From assembly GCA_047973125.1 (NCBI GenBank), contig JBKEBK010000008.1, positions 13,271 to 77,270 of the forward strand: 64,000 nucleotides of DNA, given 5' to 3'. Shown here one piece after another: positions 1 through 8,917 of this stretch. This DNA comes from CAYNRG01 sp047973125 (GTDB lineage: Bacteria; Bacillota_I; Bacilli_A; Erysipelotrichales; Erysipelotrichaceae). Each line of letters starts with the position of its first letter. Position 1 is the first letter of the stretch. The notes under the pieces are model-generated. The model was not told where the DNA came from. It saw only the letters and a list, made by a program, of their open reading frames with translations, and ran no database searches. The position numbers and the translations under genes were made by a program.

Positions 1-927
1 AGCCCCCAGATGAACTCCACCTCCAAAACTGATAGGATAATGCCAAGTACCTGCAGAGATTCTACCCCCTGATATGGGTCTTGTAAATCCAGAACTATTT
101 GGAATTTCATTTAGGTTTTCACTAATAGCATCAGCCATATCTTGTAATTTCTCATAGTCAGCAGCCATTGTATCACCCTTAGCCATTAAATCAGCCTCTT
201 GCTTAAGAGCCTCTTGTTTTGCAATATTAGCTTCAGCTCTTAATAAGGTTATTTCATCCTGTTTTTCTTTTATAACAGATTTATCTTCCTCTAAAGCAAT
301 TTTAATAGTCTCTAATTCTTTCTTTTCAATATTTAAAGTTTCAATCATTTCTTGAAGTTCAATCCTACTAGCCTCATCATGATTTGCTATATCATTTAAA
401 CCGTTTGTTCTTCTTATAAGATCATTTAAATCCTTTGCTCCCATAATAATATCCAAATACTTATTAAGACGCATCGAAGTTTGATTAGAAACCATCCTAT
501 CCTTAACTTTTTGCTTAAGGGCATCTACTATAACTTCTTTTTTTGTAATTTCATCCATTTTAATTCTAATTGTAGCCTCGGTAACTGAAATATTTTTATT
601 TATTTCAGCAATCTCTGCTCCCAACTTACTAATTACCCCATCATAACCACGAATCTTTTCACCATATGAAGCGATATCCTTAGCAATCTCAGATCTTTGA
701 TCCTCAAGCTTATCTAATTGATCCTTTAAATCAGAAGACTCATCAGTAATATACTGAAGAAATGCCGAACAAGTTTCCTGTTCCTCTTCTGATAATTCAT
801 CAGCTGGTTTAGAACATAAAATGGTATATTCTGTTCTATTATCATCAAAATCATCCTCTGCCACTATAGGAGTAATAAAATTTAGCATAAATAACATACA
901 CATTAATATTTTCATTAATTTTTTCAT
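1..927 (-). CDS. Secreted coiled-coil murein hydrolase, M23 type (3' end cut by window)
   Basis: The ATG at 927 opens a reading frame that runs off the window, leaving 309 visible residues. It begins with a signal peptide (MKKLMKILMCMLFML, cleavage near IVA-ED). A long charged coiled coil follows, roughly residues 45-240, rich in K, E and I. The last visible residues are GGGVHLG, matching the first zinc-ligand region of M23 (LytM) endopeptidases. The layout is that of EnvC/PcsB/CwlO-type wall hydrolases or activators. Its ATG overlaps the ftsX stop (TAATG), and an AAGGTGG ribosome site sits inside ftsX. FtsEX is known to switch on such hydrolases at division, so the coupling fits. Catalytic competence cannot be judged because most of the M23 domain lies outside the window. 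Confidence 0.85.
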   Translation of the reverse strand, partial: MKKLMKILMCMLFMLNFITPIVAEDDFDDNRTEYTILCSKPADELSEEEQETCSAFLQYITDESSDLKDQLDKLEDQRSEIAKDIASYGEKIRGYDGVISKLGAEIAEINKNISVTEATIRIKMDEITKKEVIVDALKQKVKDRMVSNQTSMRLNKYLDIIMGAKDLNDLIRRTNGLNDIANHDEASRIELQEMIETLNIEKKELETIKIALEEDKSVIKEKQDEITLLRAEANIAKQEALKQEADLMAKGDTMAADYEKLQDMADAISENLNEIPNSSGFTRPISGGRISAGTWHYPISFGGGVHLGA

Positions 928-1832
928 TATCTTTTCCACCTTAAATATTTATTAACCGATAAGAAACTTCCAAGAACACCAACCAAAATTCCTACACCAA
1001 TTAAAATTAGCGATACATATAATACAAAAGGATGTGGTTCAATTAACACAAATAGATTTGATATCATAACCCCACCTAATTCTTGATAAAGATAGATATA
1101 TGCAAAAATTGTCAGAAAGATTGGAATAATTGCCCCAAGAGCTCCAATAATAATACCCTCAACAATAAATGGTGCTCTAATAAATCCATTTTTAGCCCCA
1201 ACATTTCTCATAATTGATATTTCTTCAGATCTTGCAAAAATTGTTAGTTTAATTGTATTTTGAATTAGAAATACCGCCAGTAAACTTAAAGCAATTACTA
1301 AAATCAAACCACCATTTCTAATTGAATCAAGAGCAGAAACCAAAAGAACAGCACTTTCTCCACCATAATTTATTTCAAAAACACCCTCAATTTCAGAAAT
1401 TGTAGCAGCAATTGACTCTAACTTCTCACCAGATTCAACCTGTACATAGTATGCATGATGCATTGGGTTATCTGAGCGATAGCTCTCAAATAATGCACGT
1501 TCCTCTTCCTTATCAAATGATTGGATGTATGCATCCAACTCTTCATCTTTAGTATAAAATTCAACAGAATCAACACCATCTAATTCAGTAATTTCAAGAC
1601 CAATTCTATCAATATCAGCTTGTGTTTCATATTCATAATCAACCATTACTGATATTTGAATCTTACCTTCAATATTACTTGTCATTGAAGCAACATTGGC
1701 AGTAAAAATAGCAAATATACTAATAATAATTAAAGTTATCGTTACAGCTAAAGCACTAGATAAAGACATTGCAGCATGTCTTCCAACGCCAAAGAAACCT
1801 TCCTTTATATGTCTTATCAACCTATTTAACAT
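927..1832 (-). CDS. ftsX: Cell division ABC transporter permease FtsX
   Basis: FtsX forms the membrane half of the FtsEX complex, which transmits ATP hydrolysis to periplasmic or extracytoplasmic murein hydrolases. The protein has an N-terminal helix (about residues 20-45), an extracytoplasmic domain of about 110 residues, and three C-terminal helices. The C-terminal region carries the FtsX-type stretch LTIFARSEEISIMRNVGA. I place the start at the third in-frame ATG (MLNRLIRHIKEG), because a GGGAGG site lies 11 nt upstream. The longer ATGs at 1841 and 1853 sit on or before that site. The start overlaps the end of ftsE by 11 bases, and the stop overlaps the downstream hydrolase start. Confidence 0.93.
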   Translation of the reverse strand: MLNRLIRHIKEGFFGVGRHAAMSLSSALAVTITLIIISIFAIFTANVASMTSNIEGKIQISVMVDYEYETQADIDRIGLEITELDGVDSVEFYTKDEELDAYIQSFDKEEERALFESYRSDNPMHHAYYVQVESGEKLESIAATISEIEGVFEINYGGESAVLLVSALDSIRNGGLILVIALSLLAVFLIQNTIKLTIFARSEEISIMRNVGAKNGFIRAPFIVEGIIIGALGAIIPIFLTIFAYIYLYQELGGVMISNLFVLIEPHPFVLYVSLILIGVGILVGVLGSFLSVNKYLRWKR

Positions 1833-2514
1833 GTTTAGCATATCCTCCCTCATCTAGATCAGCAGCAATATGCCCATCCTCTAAAACAATAGTTCTTTTA
1901 CGATAAGCATTAACTAAGGTATCATCATGAGTAACCATTAAAATTGTTGTTTTCTCCTCACGATTAATTTTCTCAAGTAAATCCATTATTTCAGAAGACT
2001 TATGCGGATCCAAATTACCAGTAGGCTCATCAGCAATTAACATTCTTGGCTTATTAGCAATTGCCCTAGCAATAGCAACCCTTTGTTGTTGACCGCCACT
2101 TAACTCACTTGGAAAAGAATTTCCTTTATCACTAAGTCCTACAAGCCTTAAAACCTCTCTTGCTCTTTTTCTAATTGTAGTCTTATCTAAACTTATAACC
2201 TCAAGGGCATAAGCAACATTCTCAAAAATAGTTTTCGACTCTAAAAGACGAAAATCTTGAAAAACCACCCCAATATTTCTGCGATACAATGGTACTTTTG
2301 AATGCTTCAGTTTACCAACATTAATTCCAACAACCGATACATCACCCTTTGTTGGAATTTCTTCGCCATCTAACAGTTTTATTAAAGTAGACTTTCCAGA
2401 TCCTGTAGGACCAATTATATATACAAACTCTCCCTGCTTTATCTCTAAATTTACATCGTATAAAGCATTTACACCATTATTATAAGTTTTGCTGACATTT
2501 GATAATTTTATCAT
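1822..2514 (-). CDS. ftsE: Cell division ATP-binding protein FtsE
   Basis: This is the ABC ATPase partner of FtsX. At 230 residues it has the usual FtsE length. Visible motifs are Walker A GPTGSGKS (about 35-42), a Q-loop in VVFQDFRLL, signature LSGGQQQR (about 139-146), Walker B with MLIADEPTGNLD, and the switch His in MVTHD. The ribosome site AAGGAG lies 8 nt before the ATG, and an extended -10 box lies just upstream. It is the first gene of ftsE-ftsX-hydrolase. Confidence in family is very high. Confidence 0.95.
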   Translation of the reverse strand: MIKLSNVSKTYNNGVNALYDVNLEIKQGEFVYIIGPTGSGKSTLIKLLDGEEIPTKGDVSVVGINVGKLKHSKVPLYRRNIGVVFQDFRLLESKTIFENVAYALEVISLDKTTIRKRAREVLRLVGLSDKGNSFPSELSGGQQQRVAIARAIANKPRMLIADEPTGNLDPHKSSEIMDLLEKINREEKTTILMVTHDDTLVNAYRKRTIVLEDGHIAADLDEGGYAKHVK

Positions 2515-2537
2515 ATTACATACTCCTTAACTAAATA

Positions 2538-2546
2538 ATTATACCA
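2538..2546 (-). promoter_or_regulatory. Extended -10 promoter for ftsEX
   Basis: On the minus strand the sequence reads TGG-TATAAT, an extended -10 (TGnTATAAT), about 24 bases upstream of the ftsE start. There is no good -35. The same 11-base string TGTGGTATAAT precedes the HAD-murA operon at 7864-7874. Confidence 0.5.
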
Positions 2547-2548
2547 CA

Positions 2549-3391
2549 TTATACCCGATAGGCGAAACTAAAACCTTCTCCATGAACATCGGTTGCATCA
2601 CTCACAATAAGAAATGCTTTTTTATCAATTTCATTAACAATATCAATTATTTTAGTATACTCTTTCTTCTCAACAACAACTAGCACAACTTTTTTTATTT
2701 CATTTGTATATCCACCTTTTGCATCAATGATTGTAGTTCCTCGATCAAGTCTTTGATGAATAGTATTTGATATTTCTTGATATTCATCTGATATTATTTG
2801 AATAGACTTACAACTTGTACCCGTTGTCATAATCTTATCTATTGCAAAGGTTGTTGCAAAAACGGAAATAAAACCTACTAAAACCGTTCCTAAATCATAA
2901 GCCCATAAACCAAGCATTACCGTACAGGCATCAACAACTAAAATTAAATAGGCAATTGGAATCTTTGTATACTTGTTAATAACAAGTGGAGGAATATCCA
3001 TTCCACCTGTACTTGCTCCGGTTTTTAATACAAAACCAATTCCAATTCCAGCAACCAGTCCCCCATAAAATGATGCAAGGACTGATGAAATATCAGGTGC
3101 TGTAGTAAACTGCATTGTTAAAGTTAAAAATATAGGATATAGAAATGAGCTAATTACTGTTTGAACTGCAAATTTCTTTCCAAGCAATAACCATCCAACA
3201 AAAAATAAACCAATAACCAAACTATTGGCAATGACTTCTGTTGGAAGATTAATTAATGATTTTAAAACAACTGCAACCCCAACTACTCCTCCTGATAAAA
3301 TATCATATGGTATTAGAAAAAAACCAACTGCAAATGCTAAAAGGAAGTTACCAAATATTAAGTAAATTAAATCTTTAATAGTGTTTTTCAT
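2549..3391 (-). CDS. YitT family membrane protein (YitT/DUF2179)
   Basis: The protein has an N-terminal half of five or so hydrophobic helices (LIFGNFLLAFAVGFFLIP, then SGGVVGVAVVL and so on). A C-terminal soluble DUF2179 domain carries the typical IDAKGGYTNEIKKVVLVVV and ends DVHGEGF. Proteins of this family are membrane proteins of unknown transport function, common in several paralogues in Bacillota. I start at the ATG of MKNTIKDL, which has GGAGG four bases upstream. A longer reading to 3421 would place the SD inside the gene. It lies divergently from sodA. Confidence 0.88.
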   Translation of the reverse strand: MKNTIKDLIYLIFGNFLLAFAVGFFLIPYDILSGGVVGVAVVLKSLINLPTEVIANSLVIGLFFVGWLLLGKKFAVQTVISSFLYPIFLTLTMQFTTAPDISSVLASFYGGLVAGIGIGFVLKTGASTGGMDIPPLVINKYTKIPIAYLILVVDACTVMLGLWAYDLGTVLVGFISVFATTFAIDKIMTTGTSCKSIQIISDEYQEISNTIHQRLDRGTTIIDAKGGYTNEIKKVVLVVVEKKEYTKIIDIVNEIDKKAFLIVSDATDVHGEGFSFAYRV

Positions 3392-3521
3392 AATGCCTCC
3401 TTTATCAATATATTTTAACATATTTATATTAAGGATAGATATATTATTTTTTTAAGTCAAAAGCTTTGAAAAAACCTTAAAATAGTGATAAATTATTAAT
3501 ATAGAAAAAGGAGGATATATT

Positions 3522-4133
3522 ATGAAATATATATTACCAGATTTACCTTATGGATATGATGCTCTTGAGCCACATATTGATGAGATGACAATGAAAATTC
3601 ACCATGATAAACACCACTTTGCTTATGTTGGAAAACTAAATGCAGCAGTTGAGAAACATAATGATTATTTTGAAGGAAAAACAATTGAAGAAGTACTTAC
3701 AAATATCAAAGATGTACCAACAGACATTCAAGCAGCAGTAAGAAACAATGGAGGTGGACATGCAAACCATTCAATCTATTGGTCAGTAATGGGAGTAAAT
3801 AAACCTATTGATAATTTAGAAATTGAAAAAGCAATCAAAGAAGAATTCGGATCAGTTGATACTATGAAAGAAGAATTCTTAAATGCAGCAGCAACTCAAT
3901 TTGGAAGTGGTTGGGCATGGCTTGTAGTAAGTAATGGTAAACTAAAGGTTTGTGCAACTTCAAATCAAGATACTCCACTATCAAATGGAGATATCCCAAT
4001 TCTTGCTCTTGATGTTTGGGAACATGCATATTATTTAAAATACCAAAACTTAAGACCAGATTACACTAAAGCATTTTGGAATGTAATTAACTGGGAAGAA
4101 GTAAATAGAAGATACCAAGAAGCAACTAAATAA
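3522..4133 (+). CDS. sodA: Superoxide dismutase, Fe/Mn type
   Basis: The enzyme dismutates superoxide in the cytoplasm. It has 203 residues, the usual size. The four metal ligands are present: His27 (MKIHHDKHH), His83 (ANHSIYW), Asp164 and His168 (DVWEHAYY). The Gly-Gly-His region NNGGGHANHS and the pattern GSGWAWLV fit the Fe/Mn superfamily. Metal preference cannot be fixed from this alone. GGAGG stands 7 bases before the ATG. It is a single-gene unit with its own terminator. In an otherwise anaerobe-like gene set it is the only obvious oxygen-defence gene in the window. Confidence 0.95.
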   Translation: MKYILPDLPYGYDALEPHIDEMTMKIHHDKHHFAYVGKLNAAVEKHNDYFEGKTIEEVLTNIKDVPTDIQAAVRNNGGGHANHSIYWSVMGVNKPIDNLEIEKAIKEEFGSVDTMKEEFLNAAATQFGSGWAWLVVSNGKLKVCATSNQDTPLSNGDIPILALDVWEHAYYLKYQNLRPDYTKAFWNVINWEEVNRRYQEATK

Positions 4134-4139
4134 GCAATT

Positions 4140-4172
4140 AGCAACTACCTCTTTGGTAGTTGCTTTAATATT
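4140..4172 (+). terminator. Rho-independent terminator of sodA
   Basis: A perfect 10-bp stem, AGCAACTACC (4140-4149) with GGTAGTTGCT (4155-4164), has a 5-base loop and is followed by a T-rich tail. Confidence 0.85.
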
Positions 4173-4208
4173 TTAATTTATGTTAAAATACTAAAAAGGA
4201 GTATATAA

Positions 4209-5855
4209 ATGAAAACAAAAAAAATCTTAGCATTAACAGCAATTACCATAGTTATGTTTGCTGTACTATTCTATATTTATTTACCAGCATTAAACATTCA
4301 AACATTAAACTTTTACTTATTTATTGGGTTTGTACTATTTGTACCATACCTATCATCTATTATATCGACAATTAAACTAACACAAGATCAAATAGGAAAA
4401 AGTTACCAATTCAGCATGTCAAAAAACATGCCAATGGCATTTAGATCTTTTCTAGCATTTATATTATTAATTGCTTTAATATCAGTAGGGAAAATTTTCT
4501 TCTCACCAATTTTAGCAAGTAATAGTTATGCAAATAGAATTGAGGTAGCAACCGGAAACTTCAATGAAGACATTGCACCTGTTGACCTTTCAAATCTACC
4601 ACTATTAGATAAAGAAAGTACTGAAAGAGTTGGGGATCGTGTTATGGGACAACTTCCAGAGCTAATTTCTCAATTTGAAGTATCAAATCAATATACACAA
4701 ATTAGTTATAATGGAAGACTTGTAAGAGTTACCCCACTTGAATATGATGGATTCTTTAAATGGCTAGGCAATAGAAGTGATGGATCACCTGGATACATTA
4801 TGGTTGATAGTACAACCGGTGAAGCCGATCTAATAAAATTAGATAAAGGAATGAAGTATTTAAACAGTTCATATTTAAATGAAAATATTAACCGTCATAT
4901 TAGATTTCAATTTCCAACTGAAATTCTTTCTACTTCAGTATTTGAAATCGATGATGAAGGTAACCCTTATTATATAACACCAGTTCTAAGTGTTAAATGG
5001 GTTGATATGTTACCAGATGTTAAAGGTGTTATCGCTACAAACCCTGTTGATGGAAAATCACAGTACTATTCAGTAGCAGATGCCCCAACATGGATTGACC
5101 ATATTTATCCAAGTTCATTAATCTTATCGCAAGTAAATGACTGGGGTTCATTCCAAGACGGTTGGTTAAATAGCTTTATTACTCAAAAGAATGTTAGAAG
5201 AACTACAACAGGATATACATATTTATCAGATAGTAAAGATATCTTTATCTATACAGGGATTACATCAGCTGCTGCAGATGAATCAAATATCGGATTTATC
5301 TTAACAAATTTAAGAAGTAAGGAAACAAGATTCTTTGCAGCGCCAGGTGCTGAAGAATATAGTGCAATGAGATCAGCAGAGGGTGCAGTACAGGAAAAAG
5401 GTTACACCTCAACATTCCCACTATTAATTAATTTAAACGAAAGACCAACCTACCTATCTTCTTTAAAAGATAGTGCTGGACTTGTTAAGTCTTATGCCTT
5501 TGTTGATGTTGAAGATTATCAAAAAGTAAAAGTCAGCGACAGCAACCTTGGACTGGATAATGCAGCAAATGAATATCTAATGATGATGGGAAATGAAGTG
5601 GTTGATAAACCACAAGTTACCCAAGAACAAAGCGGAATTATCAATACAATTTCATCTGTTGTAGTCGATGGTAGTACTTACTACTATATTATTTTAGAAA
5701 ATCAAACAGATACAATTTATAAGGCTCCAATTAACATTGATGATCGATTACCATTCTTAGCTGTAGGTACAAAAGTTAATTTTAATTATAATGAAAATTT
5801 AGTAATAACAAGTTTAGAGTCAATTGAAATACCAACTGAGATGCCAACTGAATAA
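4209..5855 (+). CDS. Membrane-anchored protein of unknown function
   Basis: I do not recognise this 548-residue protein. It has three N-terminal hydrophobic helices (about 7-27, 34-54 and 78-98) and then a soluble region of about 440 residues, probably outside the cell. That region is rich in aromatic and Asp/Asn turns, for example GSPGYIMVDSTTGEADLI. The C-terminus is an acidic, threonine- and proline-rich tail (IPTEMPTE). No catalytic motif, lipobox or LPxTG is visible. AAGGAG precedes the ATG by 7 bases. It forms a monocistronic unit between sodA and the convergent murA operon, with a shared terminator. A wall- or envelope-related role is only a guess from the topology. Confidence 0.8.
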   Translation: MKTKKILALTAITIVMFAVLFYIYLPALNIQTLNFYLFIGFVLFVPYLSSIISTIKLTQDQIGKSYQFSMSKNMPMAFRSFLAFILLIALISVGKIFFSPILASNSYANRIEVATGNFNEDIAPVDLSNLPLLDKESTERVGDRVMGQLPELISQFEVSNQYTQISYNGRLVRVTPLEYDGFFKWLGNRSDGSPGYIMVDSTTGEADLIKLDKGMKYLNSSYLNENINRHIRFQFPTEILSTSVFEIDDEGNPYYITPVLSVKWVDMLPDVKGVIATNPVDGKSQYYSVADAPTWIDHIYPSSLILSQVNDWGSFQDGWLNSFITQKNVRRTTTGYTYLSDSKDIFIYTGITSAAADESNIGFILTNLRSKETRFFAAPGAEEYSAMRSAEGAVQEKGYTSTFPLLINLNERPTYLSSLKDSAGLVKSYAFVDVEDYQKVKVSDSNLGLDNAANEYLMMMGNEVVDKPQVTQEQSGIINTISSVVVDGSTYYYIILENQTDTIYKAPINIDDRLPFLAVGTKVNFNYNENLVITSLESIEIPTEMPTE

Positions 5856-5860
5856 AACTT

Positions 5861-5894
5861 AAAAAGGAATTTATTTAAAAATTCCTTTTTTTCT
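5861..5894. terminator. Bidirectional terminator between the 4209 gene and murA
   Basis: A 12-bp perfect stem, AAAAAGGAATTT (5861-5872) with AAATTCCTTTTT (5879-5890), has A-runs on one side and T-runs on the other. It can serve both convergent units. Confidence 0.85.
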
Positions 5895-5914
5895 TTTAGT
5901 TTATTCGATTTTAA

Positions 5915-7177
5915 TTAAATTTCTTCTCGATAAATTATTGCACCAAGTCTTTTTAATTTGCCATCTAAATCATCATATCCTCGATCTATATGATAAGTAT
6001 CTGAGATCTCAGTAGTCCCACTAGCAATAAGTCCAGCAATTACCAGTGCTGCTCCACATCTTAAATCAGTTGCCCTAACACATTCTCCAAATAATTCTGT
6101 TGGACCACTAATAAATGATTCACCCTGTTTGACATCAATTTTCGCACCCATTCTTTGAAGTTCTAAAGCATTCTTAAATCTTTCTGGATAGATAGTATCA
6201 ATTACATTTGAATCACCATGAGCCTGGGTCATTAATGTAGTAAGTGGTTGTTGAAGATCGGTTGCAAAGCCTGGATATGGTAGTGTTTTTATATCCACTG
6301 CCTTAAGCGCTTTATCTGATTTTTCAATTGTTACACAATCAACATCAATTTCCATCTTAACACCCATCTCTTGTAATTTAGATAATAAACTCTCCAAGTG
6401 ATGAGGAATAATGTTTTTAATAGTCATCTTTTCAGCAACTGCTGCCGCCATTATAATAAATGTTCCAGCTTCAATGCGATCTGGAATAATTTCATGGAAG
6501 CATCCACTTAGAGTATCAACCCCATCAATAGTGATAACACTAGTTCCAACTCCTCTAATCTTAGCCCCCATCTTATTAAGTAAGGTGGCAACATCAATTA
6601 TTTCGGGCTCTCTTGCAGCATTCTCAATAGTAGTTCTACCATGAGCTTTTACAGCCGCCATCATAATGTTAATTGTAGCTCCAACAGATGAAACATCTAA
6701 GAAGATCTTATCTCCAATTAGCTTTTCAGCTTTAATATGATAGTACCCTTCGGCATACTCAACAGAAGCCCCTAAAGCTTCAAACCCCTTTAAGTGAAGA
6801 TCAATAGGACGAGGCCCTAAATAACATCCCCCAGGCATCTTCATTTTAACTTCACCATATTTACCAAGTAAAGCACCCATAAAGTAATATGAAGCTCTAA
6901 GTTTTGTAACAGCACGATGATCTAAAGGAATGCTTTTCATATTTGTAGGATCAATTATTAAATGCTCATTACTCATGTGAGTAACTTCAACATCTAACTC
7001 TCTAAGTAAAGTCGACAATGATTCAACATCTGAAATGTTTGGAACCCCAACAATAGTAACCGGTCCATCAGCTAAAATAGATGCCGGAATTAATGCTACA
7101 GTAGCATTCTTAGATCCACTAATTTGTACTTCACCAGATAGTAATTTACCACCTTCAATTTTTATAACTTGTTCCAT
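5915..7177 (-). CDS. murA: UDP-N-acetylglucosamine 1-carboxyvinyltransferase MurA
   Basis: The enzyme transfers enolpyruvate from PEP to UDP-GlcNAc, the first committed step of peptidoglycan synthesis. The 420 residues match the family. Visible hallmarks are Lys23-Asn24 in GSKNA, and the fosfomycin-target cysteine, Cys118, in PGGCYLGPRPIDLH. Since Cys (not Asp) is present, the site is of the fosfomycin-sensitive form. The C-terminal RGYDDLDGKLKRLGA pattern is also typical. It is the second gene of a two-gene unit, 10 bases after the HAD gene, with GAGG about 9 bases upstream of its ATG. Confidence 0.96.
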   Translation of the reverse strand: MEQVIKIEGGKLLSGEVQISGSKNATVALIPASILADGPVTIVGVPNISDVESLSTLLRELDVEVTHMSNEHLIIDPTNMKSIPLDHRAVTKLRASYYFMGALLGKYGEVKMKMPGGCYLGPRPIDLHLKGFEALGASVEYAEGYYHIKAEKLIGDKIFLDVSSVGATINIMMAAVKAHGRTTIENAAREPEIIDVATLLNKMGAKIRGVGTSVITIDGVDTLSGCFHEIIPDRIEAGTFIIMAAAVAEKMTIKNIIPHHLESLLSKLQEMGVKMEIDVDCVTIEKSDKALKAVDIKTLPYPGFATDLQQPLTTLMTQAHGDSNVIDTIYPERFKNALELQRMGAKIDVKQGESFISGPTELFGECVRATDLRCGAALVIAGLIASGTTEISDTYHIDRGYDDLDGKLKRLGAIIYREEI

Positions 7178-7187
7178 ATTTTTTTCC

Positions 7188-7838
7188 TCACTCTTTATTT
7201 AAATTTAACCAAGTAATTATTTCACTTAAATTTGAAATAATCTTCGTGGCATGACTTTGATCAAGATTAAATTCTAAATCTTTAACAGCTAAAACACTCA
7301 TGTTGGCTCTAATTCCTGCAGTTATTCCAAAAGGAGAATCTTCAACAACTAAACAGTTTTCAACATCAGATCCTAATTTCTTAGCAGCACAGATATAAAT
7401 CTCAGGATTAGGCTTACTCTCATTAAATTCCTCACCACTTACATAAAAGTCAAAATACTTTTCTAAATTACAAGTTTTAAGCATTTTTTCAATATCTTTT
7501 CTTGATGAAGATGAGCATAGACCAATTTTATAGCCTTCACCTTTTAAAATTTTTAAAACTTCTTCACTCTCACTCTTTAAAACACTTGGATAATCTAAAG
7601 GATTATTTTTAAAATGATTCTCATTTAATCTCTTTGCTTCTGAAATAGAAACACTACCATTAAACATCTCACTAATTAACTGATATGTCTGATCCATATG
7701 TGTTCCAACTAACTTATGTATTTCTTTTTTATCACCCTTAAATCCATGCTCCTTCATCCACTTAAAGGTATTATCAACATAATATGGCTCTGAGTTAATT
7801 AAAACTCCATCCATATCAAATAGGACTGTATCTATCAT
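7188..7838 (-). CDS. HAD-superfamily hydrolase, beta-phosphoglucomutase-like
   Basis: This 216-residue protein opens with the HAD motif I DMDGVLINSE (nucleophile Asp8 and acid/base Asp10). It has a helical cap, motif II in LCSSSSRKD, and motif III/IV in KPNPEIYICAAK and VVEDSPFGI. The cap type and VVEDSPFGI are typical of beta-phosphoglucomutase or 2-deoxyglucose-6-phosphatase-like enzymes. The physiological phosphate ester is unknown. It is the first gene of the unit with murA, with GGAGG 9 bases before the ATG. Confidence 0.88.
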   Translation of the reverse strand: MIDTVLFDMDGVLINSEPYYVDNTFKWMKEHGFKGDKKEIHKLVGTHMDQTYQLISEMFNGSVSISEAKRLNENHFKNNPLDYPSVLKSESEEVLKILKGEGYKIGLCSSSSRKDIEKMLKTCNLEKYFDFYVSGEEFNESKPNPEIYICAAKKLGSDVENCLVVEDSPFGITAGIRANMSVLAVKDLEFNLDQSHATKIISNLSEIITWLNLNKE

Positions 7839-7863
7839 TTTAAAAATCCTCCAACTATTATAA

Positions 7864-7874
7864 ATTATACCACA
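7864..7874 (-). promoter_or_regulatory. Extended -10 promoter for HAD-murA
   Basis: The minus strand reads TGTGGTATAAT, with TATAAT at 7864-7869. It lies about 26 bases before the HAD start. The -35 region is poor, as expected of an extended -10 promoter. Confidence 0.45.
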
Positions 7875-7884
7875 CCTTTAAAAC

Positions 7885-7915
7885 ATAAAAAAACACTTTA
7901 TATATAAAGTGTTTT
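7885..7915 (-). terminator. Terminator of the fructose-bisphosphate aldolase gene
   Basis: A palindrome with arms AAAACACTTTATA and TATAAAGTGTTTT (7890-7915) is followed on the minus strand by six Ts. It lies just after the aldolase stop. Confidence 0.8.
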
Positions 7916-7923
7916 AAAATAAA

Positions 7924-8790
7924 TTATGCTTTATTTGAAGAACCAAAATCATTCATCATTGAACAAACTTTTTCAACAATAGCCTTTGATCCTGGAGCAA
8001 GTAATTTTCTTGGATCATAACCCTTACCTTCTTGATCTTTACCCTCTTCAATATATTTACGAGTTGCCTCAGCAAATACTAATTGTAGTTCAGTATTAAC
8101 ATTGATTTTTGATACTCCAAGAGAGATCGCCTTAGAAATTTGATCATTAGGAATTCCAGATCCACCATGAAGCACAAGTGGTTTACCATTTGTAACATCT
8201 TGAATCTTTCCTAATACTTCAAAGTTTAAACCAGGCCAGTTAGCTGGATATTTACCATGAATGTTCCCAATTCCAGCAGCAAGAAAATCAACACCAAGAG
8301 CAGCAATATCTGCACATTCTTGAGGATCTGCAAATTCTCCAGCTCCAACAACACCATCTTCTTCTCCACCAATTGAGCCAACTTCACACTCAACTGATAT
8401 ACCCTTAGAGTGAGCAAGTTTAATTATTTCTTTTGATTTTTCAACATTTTCATTAAATTCATAATGAGACCCATCAAACATTACTGATGTAAATCCTGCA
8501 TCAATTGCTTTTTTAGCCCCTTCAAATGATCCATGATCTAAATGAATTGCTACTGGAACAGTAATTCCCATTTCATCATGCATCGCTTTAACCATCTGAG
8601 CAACTGTTTTAAATCCAGTCATATACTTTCCAGCACCCTCAGACACCCCAAGAATAACTGGAGAGTTAGACTCTTGAGCTGCAGTTAACACTGCCTTTGT
8701 CCATTCTAGATTATTGATATTAAACTGTCCTACTGCGTAATGCCCTTCATGAGCTTTCTTTAACATTTCTGTTGCTGATACTAGTACCAT
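7924..8790 (-). CDS. fba: Fructose-1,6-bisphosphate aldolase, class II
   Basis: This zinc-dependent aldolase of glycolysis splits fructose 1,6-bisphosphate into DHAP and glyceraldehyde 3-phosphate. Its 288 residues include the metal-binding HLDHGS motif near residue 83, IHGKYP, and the LHGGSGI loop that binds phosphate. The NVNTELQ segment is also typical. GGAGG precedes the ATG by 10 bases. The gene is a monocistronic unit with its own terminator. Tagatose-bisphosphate aldolase belongs to the same family, but the short GatY-type signature is not evident and no galactitol genes are nearby. Confidence 0.94.
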   Translation of the reverse strand: MVLVSATEMLKKAHEGHYAVGQFNINNLEWTKAVLTAAQESNSPVILGVSEGAGKYMTGFKTVAQMVKAMHDEMGITVPVAIHLDHGSFEGAKKAIDAGFTSVMFDGSHYEFNENVEKSKEIIKLAHSKGISVECEVGSIGGEEDGVVGAGEFADPQECADIAALGVDFLAAGIGNIHGKYPANWPGLNFEVLGKIQDVTNGKPLVLHGGSGIPNDQISKAISLGVSKINVNTELQLVFAEATRKYIEEGKDQEGKGYDPRKLLAPGSKAIVEKVCSMMNDFGSSNKA

Positions 8791-8917
8791 TTATAATAGT
8801 CCTCCTTCTATCTTCTACATTTTATACCAATTTCATAAAAAATAAAAGTCTGATAATATAGATTTTTCTTTTTTTGTATGTTATTATGTTGAAAGTTTAG
8901 AAACGGAGATCCTTAAA

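Noticed and set aside
3466..3492. sodA promoter
   Set aside because: TTGAAA and GATAAA are present but only 15 bp apart and with poor -10 match. Too weak to call.
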